Shown here: one piece after another, positions 56,137-64,000 of the stretch
Layout of the letters: each line of letters opens with the position of its first letter
How positions within the stretch are numbered: the stretch's first letter is position 1
NCBI RefSeq assembly: GCF_019049105.1
Contig: NZ_JAHQZR010000002.1
Span: 310,001 to 374,000, forward strand
Direction of reading: 5' to 3'
Origin: Leucobacter chinensis
GTDB taxonomy: Bacteria; Actinomycetota; Actinomycetes; Actinomycetales; Microbacteriaceae
DNA length: 64,000 nucleotides
Notes under the pieces: generated by a model
Told to the model about the DNA's origin: nothing
Database searches by the model: none
Seen by the model: only the letters and a program-made list of their open reading frames with translations
Position numbers and translations under genes: made by a program

Positions 56137-57096
56137 CTACCGCGCCCTGGTACGCGGGTCCATCGCCTCTCGCAGCGCCTCACCCAACAGTGTGAACCCA
56201 AGCGCCGTCACTGCAATGCAGATGCCCGGCAGGAAGGCGAGTTGCGGTGCAATCGAGAGCTCGTTCTGAGCGTAGGTGAGCATGCGCCCCCACTCGGCCG
56301 TTTCGGGCCGGCCGCCGCCGAGCCCAAGGAACGAGAGCGCAGCGGCGTCGATCACGGCGGTCGCGAGGGTGAGCGTGCCCTGCACGATGACCGGGCCGAT
56401 CGCGTTGGGCAGCGTGTGCGTCATCGTGATCTTGCCACGGCCGAGGCCCAGGGTTTGCGCCGAGAGCACATATTCAGAGATGTTCTGCTGCAGCATTGAA
56501 GAGCGCAGCAGCCTTGCGAAGATGGGCACCTGCGAAGCACCGATCGCGATCATCACCGCCATCGGGGTTTGACCGAGAATAGCCGCGATCGAGACCGCGA
56601 GCAGTAGGTTCGGCACCGAAAGGATAATGTCGACGAAGCGCATGATCAGCGAGTCGACCCAGCCGCCGAACGTGGCAGCGAGGAGCCCCAGAATCATGCC
56701 GCCAATGAGGCCGAGCGCGGTCGAAAGGACGCCCACGATGAGAGAGGCACGCGCGCCCCAGATGAGCTTCGAGTAGACGTCGCCGCCGAAGCGGTCGAGT
56801 CCCAGCGGGAAGCCGTCAATCTCGCCTGGCCCCGGAATGTTCGTCGGGGTAATGTGCCGCGCACCGGGCAGCGCCGTCTCAGGGTAGAGCGTGAGCAGCG
56901 GCGCAAAGAGCGCGACGAGTAGGAAGATGGCGACGATAACGGCGCCGATCCACGCGGTAGGGTTGCGCTTCAGCCGGCGAAAAACGTCGTTCCAGAAGCC
57001 ACCTCGGGCATCTTCGCTGCGCTGCTTCGCCTGAACGGCGTGGGCCACGGTGTCGACGGGCACCTGCGATTCTGGGGGTGTCGGGAGTTGCGTCAC
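56137..57096 (-). CDS. dppC: Dipeptide/oligopeptide ABC transporter permease DppC
   Basis: The second permease. 319 residues from GTG (57096) overlapping the dppB stop by 4 nt. Six membrane segments; DppC/OppC N-terminal cytoplasmic tail (RRLKRNPTAWIGAVIVAIFLLVALFAP) and the EAA-like loop of the permease, which couples with the ATPase (DIILSVPNLLLAVSIAAILG, IFARLLRSSMLQQNISEYVLSAQTLGLGRGK). It is the last gene of the dppABC unit and ends at the palindrome. Confidence 0.95.
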   Translation of the reverse strand: MTQLPTPPESQVPVDTVAHAVQAKQRSEDARGGFWNDVFRRLKRNPTAWIGAVIVAIFLLVALFAPLLTLYPETALPGARHITPTNIPGPGEIDGFPLGLDRFGGDVYSKLIWGARASLIVGVLSTALGLIGGMILGLLAATFGGWVDSLIMRFVDIILSVPNLLLAVSIAAILGQTPMAVMIAIGASQVPIFARLLRSSMLQQNISEYVLSAQTLGLGRGKITMTHTLPNAIGPVIVQGTLTLATAVIDAAALSFLGLGGGRPETAEWGRMLTYAQNELSIAPQLAFLPGICIAVTALGFTLLGEALREAMDPRTRAR

Positions 57097-58097
57097 TGTA
57101 CCCTCACTCTCGGGTCAATCAACGTATACGAGACATCGACGATGAGGTTGATGAGCGCGTACGCGAGTGCGATGAAGATGATGAAGCCCTGCAGCACCGG
57201 GAAGTCTCGCTGGAAGATCGCGGTCGCGAGAAACGACCCAATGCCGGGAAAGGCGAAGACGGTCTCGGTGAGCACCGCTCCTGAGATGAGTAGGCCCGCT
57301 TGGAGGCCGATGGTGGTAACGACCGGCAGTAGCGCATTGCGCATGATGAAGCGCGTGCGAAGCGTTCGGGGTGCGACACCCTTGCCCTTACCGGTGCGAA
57401 CGAAGTCGGCGTTTTGCACCTCGAGCACGCTCGCTCGCGTGATGCGAACGATGATTGCGAGGGGGATCGTCGCGAGCGCGACGGCGGGCAAAATGAGGTG
57501 CACGATTGCGTTCCACGCGGCATCGAATTCGCCGGTGATGATGCCATCCCACACATAGAACCCGGTCGGGTGTGTGGCGTCGATGCGGGGGCTCTGCCGC
57601 CCATCTGATGGCAACCAGCCGAGCTTCACCGCGAAGATGAACTTGAGAATGAACGCGAGAAAGAAGACCGGAATGGTGATGCCGACGAGGCTGAGAATGA
57701 CCGAAGCGTGATCGCTCACCTTGCCGTAGCGTCGTGCAGCGAAATAGCCGAGCGGTACGCCGATACCGACCGCAATGATGAGCGCGAGAAATGACAGCTC
57801 GAGCGTCGCCGGGAAGCGGCGCATGAACTCATCGACCACTGGCCTTGAGGTTTGGATCGAGGTTCCGAAGTCGCCCTGCAGCAGCCGCCCGGCCCAGATG
57901 AAGTATTGCTCATACCAGGGCCGGTCAAAACCGTACAGCTCGTTTACTCGCTCAATAGCTTCTGGGGTTGCTTTCTCTCCGAGGAGCGCCACTGCGGGCC
58001 CTCCGGGAAGCGCACGCACCCAGGCAAAGAGCAAGATGCTTAGACCAATCATCGTGGGAACGAGCAGCAGCAGCCGCTTGCCGATTACACGAAGCAC
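57093..58097 (-). CDS. dppB: Dipeptide/oligopeptide ABC transporter permease DppB
   Basis: First permease, 334 residues from GTG. Starts with LRVIGKRLLLLVPTMIGLSILLFAWVRALPGGP, a typical DppB N-terminal helix followed by PGGPA-type motif, then six membrane segments and the EAA loop IVRITRASVLEVQNADFVRTGKGKGV. 73 bp after dppA; a hairpin between them can favour more dppA transcript. Coupled to dppC. Confidence 0.96.
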   Translation of the reverse strand: MLRVIGKRLLLLVPTMIGLSILLFAWVRALPGGPAVALLGEKATPEAIERVNELYGFDRPWYEQYFIWAGRLLQGDFGTSIQTSRPVVDEFMRRFPATLELSFLALIIAVGIGVPLGYFAARRYGKVSDHASVILSLVGITIPVFFLAFILKFIFAVKLGWLPSDGRQSPRIDATHPTGFYVWDGIITGEFDAAWNAIVHLILPAVALATIPLAIIVRITRASVLEVQNADFVRTGKGKGVAPRTLRTRFIMRNALLPVVTTIGLQAGLLISGAVLTETVFAFPGIGSFLATAIFQRDFPVLQGFIIFIALAYALINLIVDVSYTLIDPRVRVQ

Positions 58098-58118
58098 TCA
58101 AACCTCCGTTGAATAAAG

Positions 58119-58165
58119 CATTGATGCGCTGGGCCTTTCGCAAACGACGACCCAGCGCATCAATG
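58119..58165 (-). terminator. Hairpin between dppA and dppB
   Basis: CATTGATGCGCTGGG (58119-58133) pairs with CCCAGCGCATCAATG (58151-58165), 15 bp, in the dppA-dppB gap. It lies 6 nt after the dppA stop. In binding-protein operons such a hairpin stabilises or limits transcripts so that the binding protein is made in excess. Confidence 0.8.
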
Positions 58166-58170
58166 ACGAA

Positions 58171-59844
58171 CTACTTCGTGAGAACGATCTCGTTGTAGAC
58201 CTCGTCGTTCACCGGGCTAGCCGGGTAGCTTTCGACGCGGTCTGAGAAGGCGAGCGTTGGCGCTGGGTGCGCGAGGGGCACACCTGGCACAAACTCTGCC
58301 ACCTGTTCGTTAATCGCTTCGTAGAGCGGGGTCTGCTTCTCGAGGTTCGGCTCGCCTCGGGCAGCCTGCAGAGCATCGAAGAGCTCTGAGTTGTTGAAGC
58401 CCCACTCGAGGCTCTCCTGACCGAAGAACACGCCGACGAAGTTGTCTGAGTCGTTGTAGTCACCGGTCCAGCCGAGCAGGTGAATACCGTGGTTATCGGT
58501 TCCGGTCGTGAGGTTAATGTAGTCAACCCACTCGTTCGTGATCGGGTTGACCTTGATTCCGGCCTCTTCAAGCTGGCTCGCGAGCACCGTGAAGGTCTGC
58601 TCTGGGGTCGGCATGTAGGGGCGCGAAACGTTTACCGGGTAGTTGAAGTCGAGCGTCAGCGGGTTACTCTCGTCATAACCGGCCTCAGCGAGCAGCGACT
58701 TTGCCTTCTCAACGTCATAATCGTAGGTCTTCACCGATTTGTTGTAACCGTTGACAACCTCTGGCATAAACTGCGTTGCCTTCTGCGTACCCGCAGGCAT
58801 GACCTGGCTGATGAGCGCGTCTTTATCAATCGCGTATGAGATGGCCTCGCGAACCTTGATGTCTTGCAACTCGGGAATTGCCTGGTTGAAAGCAAGGTAC
58901 AGAATCGTGAAGGGCGGGCGTGACTCCATGTGGTAACCAGCCTCTTCAAGCGCTTCGGTATCGGCGGGGCCGACGAGGTCGTACCCGTCAATCGCGCCCG
59001 ATTCAAGGGCCTGTCGACGCGCGGTTGGGTCGTCGATGACACGGAAGATGATGTCGGTCACCTGCCCCTGCTCGCCCCAGTAGTCTTTGTACGCCTTGAG
59101 CTTGATCTGCTCGCCCGGCGCCCACTCGACGAATTCAAAAGGCCCTGTGCCCGTCGGGTGCTTGGTAGCGTATTCAGACATGCTCGGTGACTCTTCAGTG
59201 CCGCCAACGTTGTCTGCCTCGAACTCTTCAAGCGCCTTCGGGCTCTGCATCGCAAACGCGGGCAGCGAGAGCGAGGCGATGAATCCCGCGAAGGGCTTGT
59301 TCAGCTCAATCGTTACCTCGTGCTCGCCGTTCGGGGTGCACGACTTGTACACGGCATTGTCGGGGTCATCGGCAAAGGCCTGGAAGAGCTTGCCGTAGTA
59401 GTAAGCAAAGGTGGGGCTCGTTGCGATGCCCTCCCAGTGGTACCAGCGCTCGAAGTTCGTGCACACAGCCTCGGCGTTGAAGTCGGTGCCGTCGTGGAAG
59501 GTCACGCCTTCTTTCAGTTTAAAGGTGTGTGACATGCCATCGGGAGCTGATTCCCAATCTTCGGCAAGCAATGGAGCGGGGTCAGCCGTTCCGGGCTTCA
59601 CGCCAATGAGCCCCTCAAAAATGTTTCGTGACACTCGGAACGACTCGCCATCCTGCGCAAATGCAGGGTCAAGGCTTGCCGGGTCGCTCGAGGCGGCGAA
59701 CACGAAGGTACCGTCGACATCTTTCGCGGCACCCCCTTCATCGCCGTTGCCACGTTCGCTCTGAACGCAACCCGTCAAGACGAGAACGGCAGCGAGGCCA
59801 CCGGCGAGCATTCCTCCGATTCTTCGGAGCGGGGTTTGGTGCAT
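58171..59844 (-). CDS. dppA: Oligopeptide-binding lipoprotein DppA (SBP family 5)
   Basis: Extracytoplasmic solute-binding protein of the DppA/OppA family. I use the ATG at 59844 with GGAAGGAT upstream; 557 residues. Signal peptide LAGGLAAVLVLTGC ends in the lipobox LTGC, so it is a lipoprotein processed by LspA. Mature domain begins FVFAASSDPASLDPAFAQDG and carries the typical SBP-5 region GTGPFEFVEWAPGEQIKLKAY. Substrate: probably oligopeptides; it cannot be told further. Followed by a hairpin, then dppB. Confidence 0.95.
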   Translation of the reverse strand: MHQTPLRRIGGMLAGGLAAVLVLTGCVQSERGNGDEGGAAKDVDGTFVFAASSDPASLDPAFAQDGESFRVSRNIFEGLIGVKPGTADPAPLLAEDWESAPDGMSHTFKLKEGVTFHDGTDFNAEAVCTNFERWYHWEGIATSPTFAYYYGKLFQAFADDPDNAVYKSCTPNGEHEVTIELNKPFAGFIASLSLPAFAMQSPKALEEFEADNVGGTEESPSMSEYATKHPTGTGPFEFVEWAPGEQIKLKAYKDYWGEQGQVTDIIFRVIDDPTARRQALESGAIDGYDLVGPADTEALEEAGYHMESRPPFTILYLAFNQAIPELQDIKVREAISYAIDKDALISQVMPAGTQKATQFMPEVVNGYNKSVKTYDYDVEKAKSLLAEAGYDESNPLTLDFNYPVNVSRPYMPTPEQTFTVLASQLEEAGIKVNPITNEWVDYINLTTGTDNHGIHLLGWTGDYNDSDNFVGVFFGQESLEWGFNNSELFDALQAARGEPNLEKQTPLYEAINEQVAEFVPGVPLAHPAPTLAFSDRVESYPASPVNDEVYNEIVLTK

Positions 59845-59961
59845 CTTTGCATCCTTCCAGGTCAGCGCTTCTGCGCGCAAAAAGAACGACAGAGTCGATC
59901 GGTTACTCTCGAGCCTAGCCAATCACCCGCCGCTTCTTAAGGGCTTCTCGTCTCAGTTTGA

Positions 59962-61194
59962 TCACAAACGTCGAGCACCGTTCCCGAGAAACTCGAGCAC
60001 AGCGGTGCACAGCGCGCTTACTCCGGTGTCGATCGTCGGCTGCACAACCGGAACCATGCGAGGCGAATGGTTCGTGGGAATATCTGTCGCCACGTTTCCG
60101 CGAGCCTCAGCCTGTTCATATTCGGCGCGATCCCAACCGCCCCAGTACCAAAAGCCGAGTGGAACGCCGGCGTCGCGCGCAAACCATGACACATCTTCAC
60201 TCCCGGGCGACATCCCGGGGTCGCTCACGTTCGAATCACCGAAGGTGTCACGAAACGCCGCCATCACTCGATTAGCAACCGACTCATCGTTGACGGTGGG
60301 TGGCAGGGTTTCGGTCACCTCAATTGTGGGTGGCGTCTCGGCCCCCGACGCGAGAGCCTCGGCCTCGACGATACGCCGAATATGAGTGAGCAACTGCTCT
60401 CTCACGCTCTCCTTCGCGTATCGAATGCTCACATCAAGCGTCGCGACCTCGCCAATAATGTTGTCCTTATGGCCCGCGCGCATCGCCCCGACGGTGACGA
60501 CGGCCACCTCAAGCGGATCAATGTGCCGAGAAACGACCGTCTGCAATCGCATGACCGTCGCCGCGGCCATCACAACCGGATCAACCGTGGTGTGAGGCCT
60601 CGAGCCGTGCCCTCCTCGCCCGTGTAGTGTGATGCGCACCGTGTCACAGCCAGCGTTCTGCGTGCCGGGGTGCATGCGCAAGGTACCCGCAGGCGCGGGG
60701 TACAGATGTTGCCCGAGCACCAGGTCAGGCCGGGGCGCGAGGTCGAGCGCACCATCGTCAAGCATTGCTCTCGCCCCGGCACCGAGTTCTTCGGCCGGTT
60801 GAAAGACAACAACGACGGTGCCCGCCCAGGTGTCACGTTCACGGCTCAACCGTTCGGCTGCACCGATCATTGCGGTCATGTGCATGTCATGACCGCAGGC
60901 GTGCATCACGGGAACTGTTTCGCCTGACTCGTCAACGCCAGTTGCCTGGCTCGCATGGGCATGCTCGCCCTGTTCTTGTACTGGTAGCGCGTCCATGTCT
61001 GCCCGCAACCACAAGCACGGCCCTGCTCCGTTGCTCAGCACACCAAGCACTCCGGTCTTACCAACGCCCTCGGTAACCGCAAACCCTAAAGAGCGCAGAT
61101 GCGAGGCGAGCAGAGCAGCCGTACGGTGTTCTTGAAACGACAGTTCCGGGTGCGTATGAAGGTCAAAATAGAGGGATTTAAGATCAATGGCCAT
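59962..61194 (-). CDS. M20 family amidohydrolase
   Basis: A zinc-dependent M20D hydrolase (N-acyl-amino acid or hippurate hydrolase type) of 410 residues. Metal-binding motif MHACGHDMHMTAMIG near 93-107, and later HLYPAPAGT, HGRGGHGSRPHT near 187-198 and SPGSEDVSWFARDAG near 320. Substrate likely N-acylated amino acids or peptide-derived conjugates. It lies 117 bp before dppA in the same direction; peptide import and deacylation may work together. It is cytosolic, without signal peptide. Confidence 0.93.
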   Translation of the reverse strand: MAIDLKSLYFDLHTHPELSFQEHRTAALLASHLRSLGFAVTEGVGKTGVLGVLSNGAGPCLWLRADMDALPVQEQGEHAHASQATGVDESGETVPVMHACGHDMHMTAMIGAAERLSRERDTWAGTVVVVFQPAEELGAGARAMLDDGALDLAPRPDLVLGQHLYPAPAGTLRMHPGTQNAGCDTVRITLHGRGGHGSRPHTTVDPVVMAAATVMRLQTVVSRHIDPLEVAVVTVGAMRAGHKDNIIGEVATLDVSIRYAKESVREQLLTHIRRIVEAEALASGAETPPTIEVTETLPPTVNDESVANRVMAAFRDTFGDSNVSDPGMSPGSEDVSWFARDAGVPLGFWYWGGWDRAEYEQAEARGNVATDIPTNHSPRMVPVVQPTIDTGVSALCTAVLEFLGNGARRL

Positions 61195-61233
61195 ACCTTA
61201 GAGTACGACGCTGCCCCATGAAACGGTAGTGTC

Positions 61234-61656
61234 TTAAGCCCCGCCATTTTCGGTATCAACCTGAGGCGTTGAACCGTCTGCTTCTTCTTCGGCATCGGTA
61301 TCGGCATCCTCTGGTACCTCAGCCACAGCGGGAGCCAGTTCGTCAACCAGCAAGTGCTCAGTGTCGATGTCGCCCGTACGATACGAAGCACGGCCCACCA
61401 TATGAGCAGCGACGGGTGCCGTAAGCGATTGGAACACAAAAACCGGCAGCAACGCGAAAAAGACGACCCAGGACTGCATCGAGAGCACGATCGCGAGAAT
61501 CACGAGAATAAGGCCAAGCACCTGAGGCTTCGTTACGGCGTGCAGCTTCGTGAGCACATCAGTGAAACGTAAGAGGCCTACACCAGCGGCTACCGAGAGC
61601 AGCGAGGCTCCGAGCAGCAGCAACGCGGGAAGAATGACCGTGAAAAAATCACTCAT
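61234..61656 (-). CDS. mrpG: Na+/H+ antiporter subunit MrpG/MnhG
   Basis: MrpG-type subunit, 140 residues from the ATG at 61656 that overlaps the mrpF stop by 8 nt. Three membrane helices at the N-terminal half (FFTVILPALLLLGASLLSVAAGVGLLR, TKPQVLGLILVILAIVL, VFFALLPVFVFQSL). The C-terminal tail is acidic and longer than usual (ELAPAVAEVPEDADTDAEEEADG). Last gene of the Mrp set. A longer open frame to 61806 is shadow. Confidence 0.93.
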   Translation of the reverse strand: MSDFFTVILPALLLLGASLLSVAAGVGLLRFTDVLTKLHAVTKPQVLGLILVILAIVLSMQSWVVFFALLPVFVFQSLTAPVAAHMVGRASYRTGDIDTEHLLVDELAPAVAEVPEDADTDAEEEADGSTPQVDTENGGA

Positions 61657-61957
61657 ATGAACCCTCCACCGGTGGAACCGCTCTTCCCTGCCTGCGCCGC
61701 ACATAGATGGCAACCATGATGGTCGCGAGCACCGACGTTGCAGCGAGCAACACCATGAGGCCGATCGTCGTTGTGTGTTTGTTGATGACCATCTCGGTAC
61801 CGACAACGAGCATAAGGGTCGTCACGAGCACGTCAGAGGCGACCATACGGTCAAGAATCGTGGGCCCGAAGATGACCCGAATGAGCGCGAGCACAGCCGT
61901 CACGGCAAAACCTGCGCCGGCAACAACCGTGATCCACATCGCAATGGTTTCAGCCAA
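61649..61957 (-). CDS. mrpF: Na+/H+ antiporter subunit MrpF/MnhF
   Basis: 102 residues with three membrane segments (WITVVAGAGFAVTAVLALIRVIFG, VLVTTLMLVVGTEMVI, GLMVLLAATSVLATIMVAIYV). Conserved GPTILDRMVASDVL near 31-44. Starts at TTG (61957), with a GAGGTGAAG site upstream, and overlaps mrpE by 8 nt. ATG at residue 7 is an alternative. Confidence 0.93.
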   Translation of the reverse strand: MAETIAMWITVVAGAGFAVTAVLALIRVIFGPTILDRMVASDVLVTTLMLVVGTEMVINKHTTTIGLMVLLAATSVLATIMVAIYVRRRQGRAVPPVEGSYE

Positions 61958-62495
61958 CGAGCTTCACCTCTTCCCGAGATCCGAGCGTGCGAATAAGGAG
62001 TCGTTCAATGTGGGCGACTTCGCGCCTCATCTTCTCGACCGCCTCATGGTCTGGGGTGTTCAAAACGTGCAAGAACAAGACCTGATTTTCGCGATCAACG
62101 TCGACAATGAACGAGCCTGGAATAAGCGAGATTGTGAGGCCGACGAGCGTCAGAATAAAGTCAGAGTTCGTGCGCAGCCTCACTGCGATGACCGAACGGA
62201 GTGGCACGGGTTTCGGGCGCACCGCGATCCACGCCACCTCGAGCGAAGCAATTGCGACCTGCGAGAAAAAGTAGCCAACGTAGCGCAGGCACCACCACAG
62301 GTTAAAGCGGCCCGCCAGCTCTACCGGCGGGAGGTAAAAGACGCGCATGACGACAAACGCCACAACCACGCCACCGATAAACGTGAAAAGCGAGAATTCT
62401 CGCCACAGAGCCATCCACGTGATGACAAGCCCGAGCAGGAGCGGAAATTCGTACCGCCGAATTTGGCGTTCAATCTTACGACCCTCGACACTCAC
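61950..62495 (-). CDS. mrpE: Na+/H+ antiporter subunit MrpE/MnhE
   Basis: 181 residues from GTG (62495). Membrane helices at residues about 14-60, then a cytoplasmic domain with VLRTNSDFILTLVGLTISLIPGSFIVDVDRENQVLFLHVLN. MrpE/MnhE family by this IPGS-type segment. 4-nt overlap with mrpD. The C-terminus (LLIRTLGSREEVKLVG) is hydrophilic. Confidence 0.93.
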   Translation of the reverse strand: MSVEGRKIERQIRRYEFPLLLGLVITWMALWREFSLFTFIGGVVVAFVVMRVFYLPPVELAGRFNLWWCLRYVGYFFSQVAIASLEVAWIAVRPKPVPLRSVIAVRLRTNSDFILTLVGLTISLIPGSFIVDVDRENQVLFLHVLNTPDHEAVEKMRREVAHIERLLIRTLGSREEVKLVG

Positions 62496-64000
62496 GGTAC
62501 AACCTCCTTCATCTCAGAGTCAGGAACCGTTGTCTCGCCATCGCCACTCCCCTGCCCAGAGTCAGGGTTATTGAGCACCGCGTCGTTGATCTTTTCGGGG
62601 GTCATGAGCGTCTCGCCCGCAGCCGTTGCGTAGGTGAAGAGCGGCCCAGCGAACACCGTCAGTGCGAGGCTCACGGTCACCATGCCACCGGTCGCCCAGC
62701 TCATGAGCTTCGGGATGTCCCGCCGCTCTTGCACCTCAACGTGCTCCTGCGCGTCGAGCTGCGAAAGCACCGACTTAAAGCCGAGAGCGTTGGTTACCGT
62801 CGGGGTCTGGTTTGGGCTGCGCCAAAACGCAAGGCCCCAAGCTCGAAGCAGCGCGTAGAGCGTCAGCAGCGAGACCACGGCGCCGACGCCAATGAGCCAG
62901 TACGCTTCGGCGGTCCCGAGTTCGGCGGCCGCCTCGAAGAGGGCAAGCTTGCCAATGAAACCCGAGAACGGGGGAATGCCTCCGAGATTGAGCAGCGGGA
63001 TAAAGGTGAGCACCGCGATCCACGGCGCCTTCTTGAGCAGCCCGCCGAGACGCAGGAGTGAGGTTGTGCCGCCCTGCCTCTCGATGAGACCCACCGCCAA
63101 GAAGAGCGTCGTTTGCACAATAATGTGGTGCGCGATGTAGTAGGTCGTGGCCGCATAACCGGCTTTCGACGCCATCGCCACGCCAAAGATGAGGTAACCG
63201 ATGTGGCTAATGAGGGTGAACGAGAGCAACCGTTTGATGTCGAGCTGCGCTATCGCGCCCAGAATACCGACGACGAGTGTGAGCCCCGCGATAACAAACA
63301 GCAGCGTGTTGATGTTCGAGTCGTAGAAGATCAATGACTGGCTGCGAATGATCGCGTAAACGCCAACCTTCGTGAGCAGGCCCGCGAACACGGCGGTTAC
63401 GGGAGCCGGCGCCGTCGGGTATGAGTCTGGAAGCCAGAACGCGAGCGGGAAAACCGCCGCCTTCACGCCGAACGCAATAAGAAGCAAGAGGTTGAGCATG
63501 AGCTGCACGTCGTACGGCAACTCAGCGATGCGCAACGAAAGGTGCGCCATGTTCACGGTTCCGGTCGCGCCGTAAATGAAACCGATAGCGGCAAGAAAAA
63601 TCACTGACGAGACGAGCGAGACCACAATATAGGTCGTGCCCTGCCGAATGCGCTGCGGAGTGCCGCCGAGGGTAATGAGCACGTAGCTTGCCACGAGCAA
63701 GATCTCGAAACCGACATAGAGGTTGAACAGGTCGCCCGCAATAAACGCGTTTGTGACGCCCGCACCAAGCACAAGGTAGGTCGGCGCGTAGATCGAGACC
63801 GGTGCCTCATCGTCACCATCGGCAAGACCCTGGCCGAGCGAGAAGAAGTACACGCCAAGGAGCACGATCGCCGAGACGCCCACCATGAGCGCTGCGAGCC
63901 GATCAACGACGAGCACGATGCCGAAGGGCGCGGCCCAGCCGCCAATCTCCATCGTGAGCACACCGTACTGCGTGACGCCGTACATGAGCACACCGCTCAG
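62492..64000 (-). CDS. mrpD: Na+/H+ antiporter subunit MrpD/MnhD, partial
   Basis: The proton-pumping NuoN-like subunit of the Mrp antiporter. At least 499 residues are visible, but the reading frame stays open to 64000, so the N-terminus (about 40-50 residues, to judge by the family, which begins before GGWAAPFGIVLVVDRLAAL) lies beyond the window. Many membrane segments; key charged residues in FEILLVASYVLI and FGVKAAVFPLAFWLPDSYPTAPAPV, with LLTKVGVYAIIR. C-terminus extends as a 25-residue acidic tail. mrpA and mrpC are expected to the right. Confidence 0.95.
   Translation of the reverse strand: MSGVLMYGVTQYGVLTMEIGGWAAPFGIVLVVDRLAALMVGVSAIVLLGVYFFSLGQGLADGDDEAPVSIYAPTYLVLGAGVTNAFIAGDLFNLYVGFEILLVASYVLITLGGTPQRIRQGTTYIVVSLVSSVIFLAAIGFIYGATGTVNMAHLSLRIAELPYDVQLMLNLLLLIAFGVKAAVFPLAFWLPDSYPTAPAPVTAVFAGLLTKVGVYAIIRSQSLIFYDSNINTLLFVIAGLTLVVGILGAIAQLDIKRLLSFTLISHIGYLIFGVAMASKAGYAATTYYIAHHIIVQTTLFLAVGLIERQGGTTSLLRLGGLLKKAPWIAVLTFIPLLNLGGIPPFSGFIGKLALFEAAAELGTAEAYWLIGVGAVVSLLTLYALLRAWGLAFWRSPNQTPTVTNALGFKSVLSQLDAQEHVEVQERRDIPKLMSWATGGMVTVSLALTVFAGPLFTYATAAGETLMTPEKINDAVLNNPDSGQGSGDGETTVPDSEMKEVVP

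Overview
This 64 kb window is a stretch of chromosome from a high-GC actinobacterium. The best fit is the family Microbacteriaceae (Leucobacter-like relatives), inferred from gene order and protein sequence. The evidence is a complete mraZ-to-divIVA division and cell-wall cluster with SepF, YggT and Wag31/DivIVA, a PASTA kinase beside an Rv2175c-type regulator, a GarA/FtsR/MerR block, a RamB-type regulator, and a PriA that has lost its helicase motifs. No rRNA, tRNA, CRISPR array, insertion sequence, prophage or plasmid feature was recognised. Almost all of the window is ordinary housekeeping DNA, with many 4-nt ATGA/GTGA start-stop overlaps marking operons.

Layout. 0-8.6 kb (all minus): hisG-hisE-rpe-rsmB-fmt-priA-metK, a double-hairpin leader, rpoZ, and an unrecognised gene; coaBC, usually between rpoZ and metK in actinobacteria, is absent. 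8.7-15 kb: tesB (plus), a hotdog thioesterase, ettA, a small lipoprotein, a second-type ssb, then nadE-msrA-nrdI with nrdI apart from any nrdEF. 15-38.3 kb (all minus): read in the direction of transcription, mraZ-rsmH-ftsL-like-ftsI-murE-murF-mraY-murD-ftsW-murG-murC-ftsQ-ftsZ-yggS-sepF-yggT-divIVA-lspA-rluD-dnaE. This makes lipid II precursors, builds the division ring and ends with replication and maturation genes. Three GTGG(N) repeats at exact 10-bp spacing upstream of mraZ are a clear MraZ box.

38.3-47.2 kb has the order of the Mycobacterium idsA2-Rv2175c-pknL-aroG-acyltransferase-fadD15 region: DUF3040 membrane protein, polyprenyl synthase, Rv2175c-like DNA-binding protein, PASTA kinase, class II DAHP synthase, PlsC-like acyltransferase and long-chain acyl-CoA ligase. 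47.2-54.2 kb: def, a ParA-like ATPase, two MerR-type regulators (one the FtsR type), a GarA/OdhI-type FHA protein, and ramB divergent from malate synthase. 54.3-61.2 kb: a dipeptide/oligopeptide importer in two convergent blocks (fused DppD-DppF ATPase on plus; dppA-B-C on minus) and an M20 amidohydrolase. 61.2-64 kb: mrpD-E-F-G of a multisubunit Na+/H+ antiporter, with mrpD cut by the right edge.

The points most worth checking are: a MurE whose diaminopimelate signature DNPR reads YHPR, suggesting another residue at position 3 of the peptide stem; a GarA homologue without the usual phospho-threonine pair; a near-identical long palindrome present twice, each time between convergent genes; an attenuator-like leader between rpoZ and metK; and a possible FtsR target at ftsZ with ftsR in the same window. 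No clear new multi-gene system was found.
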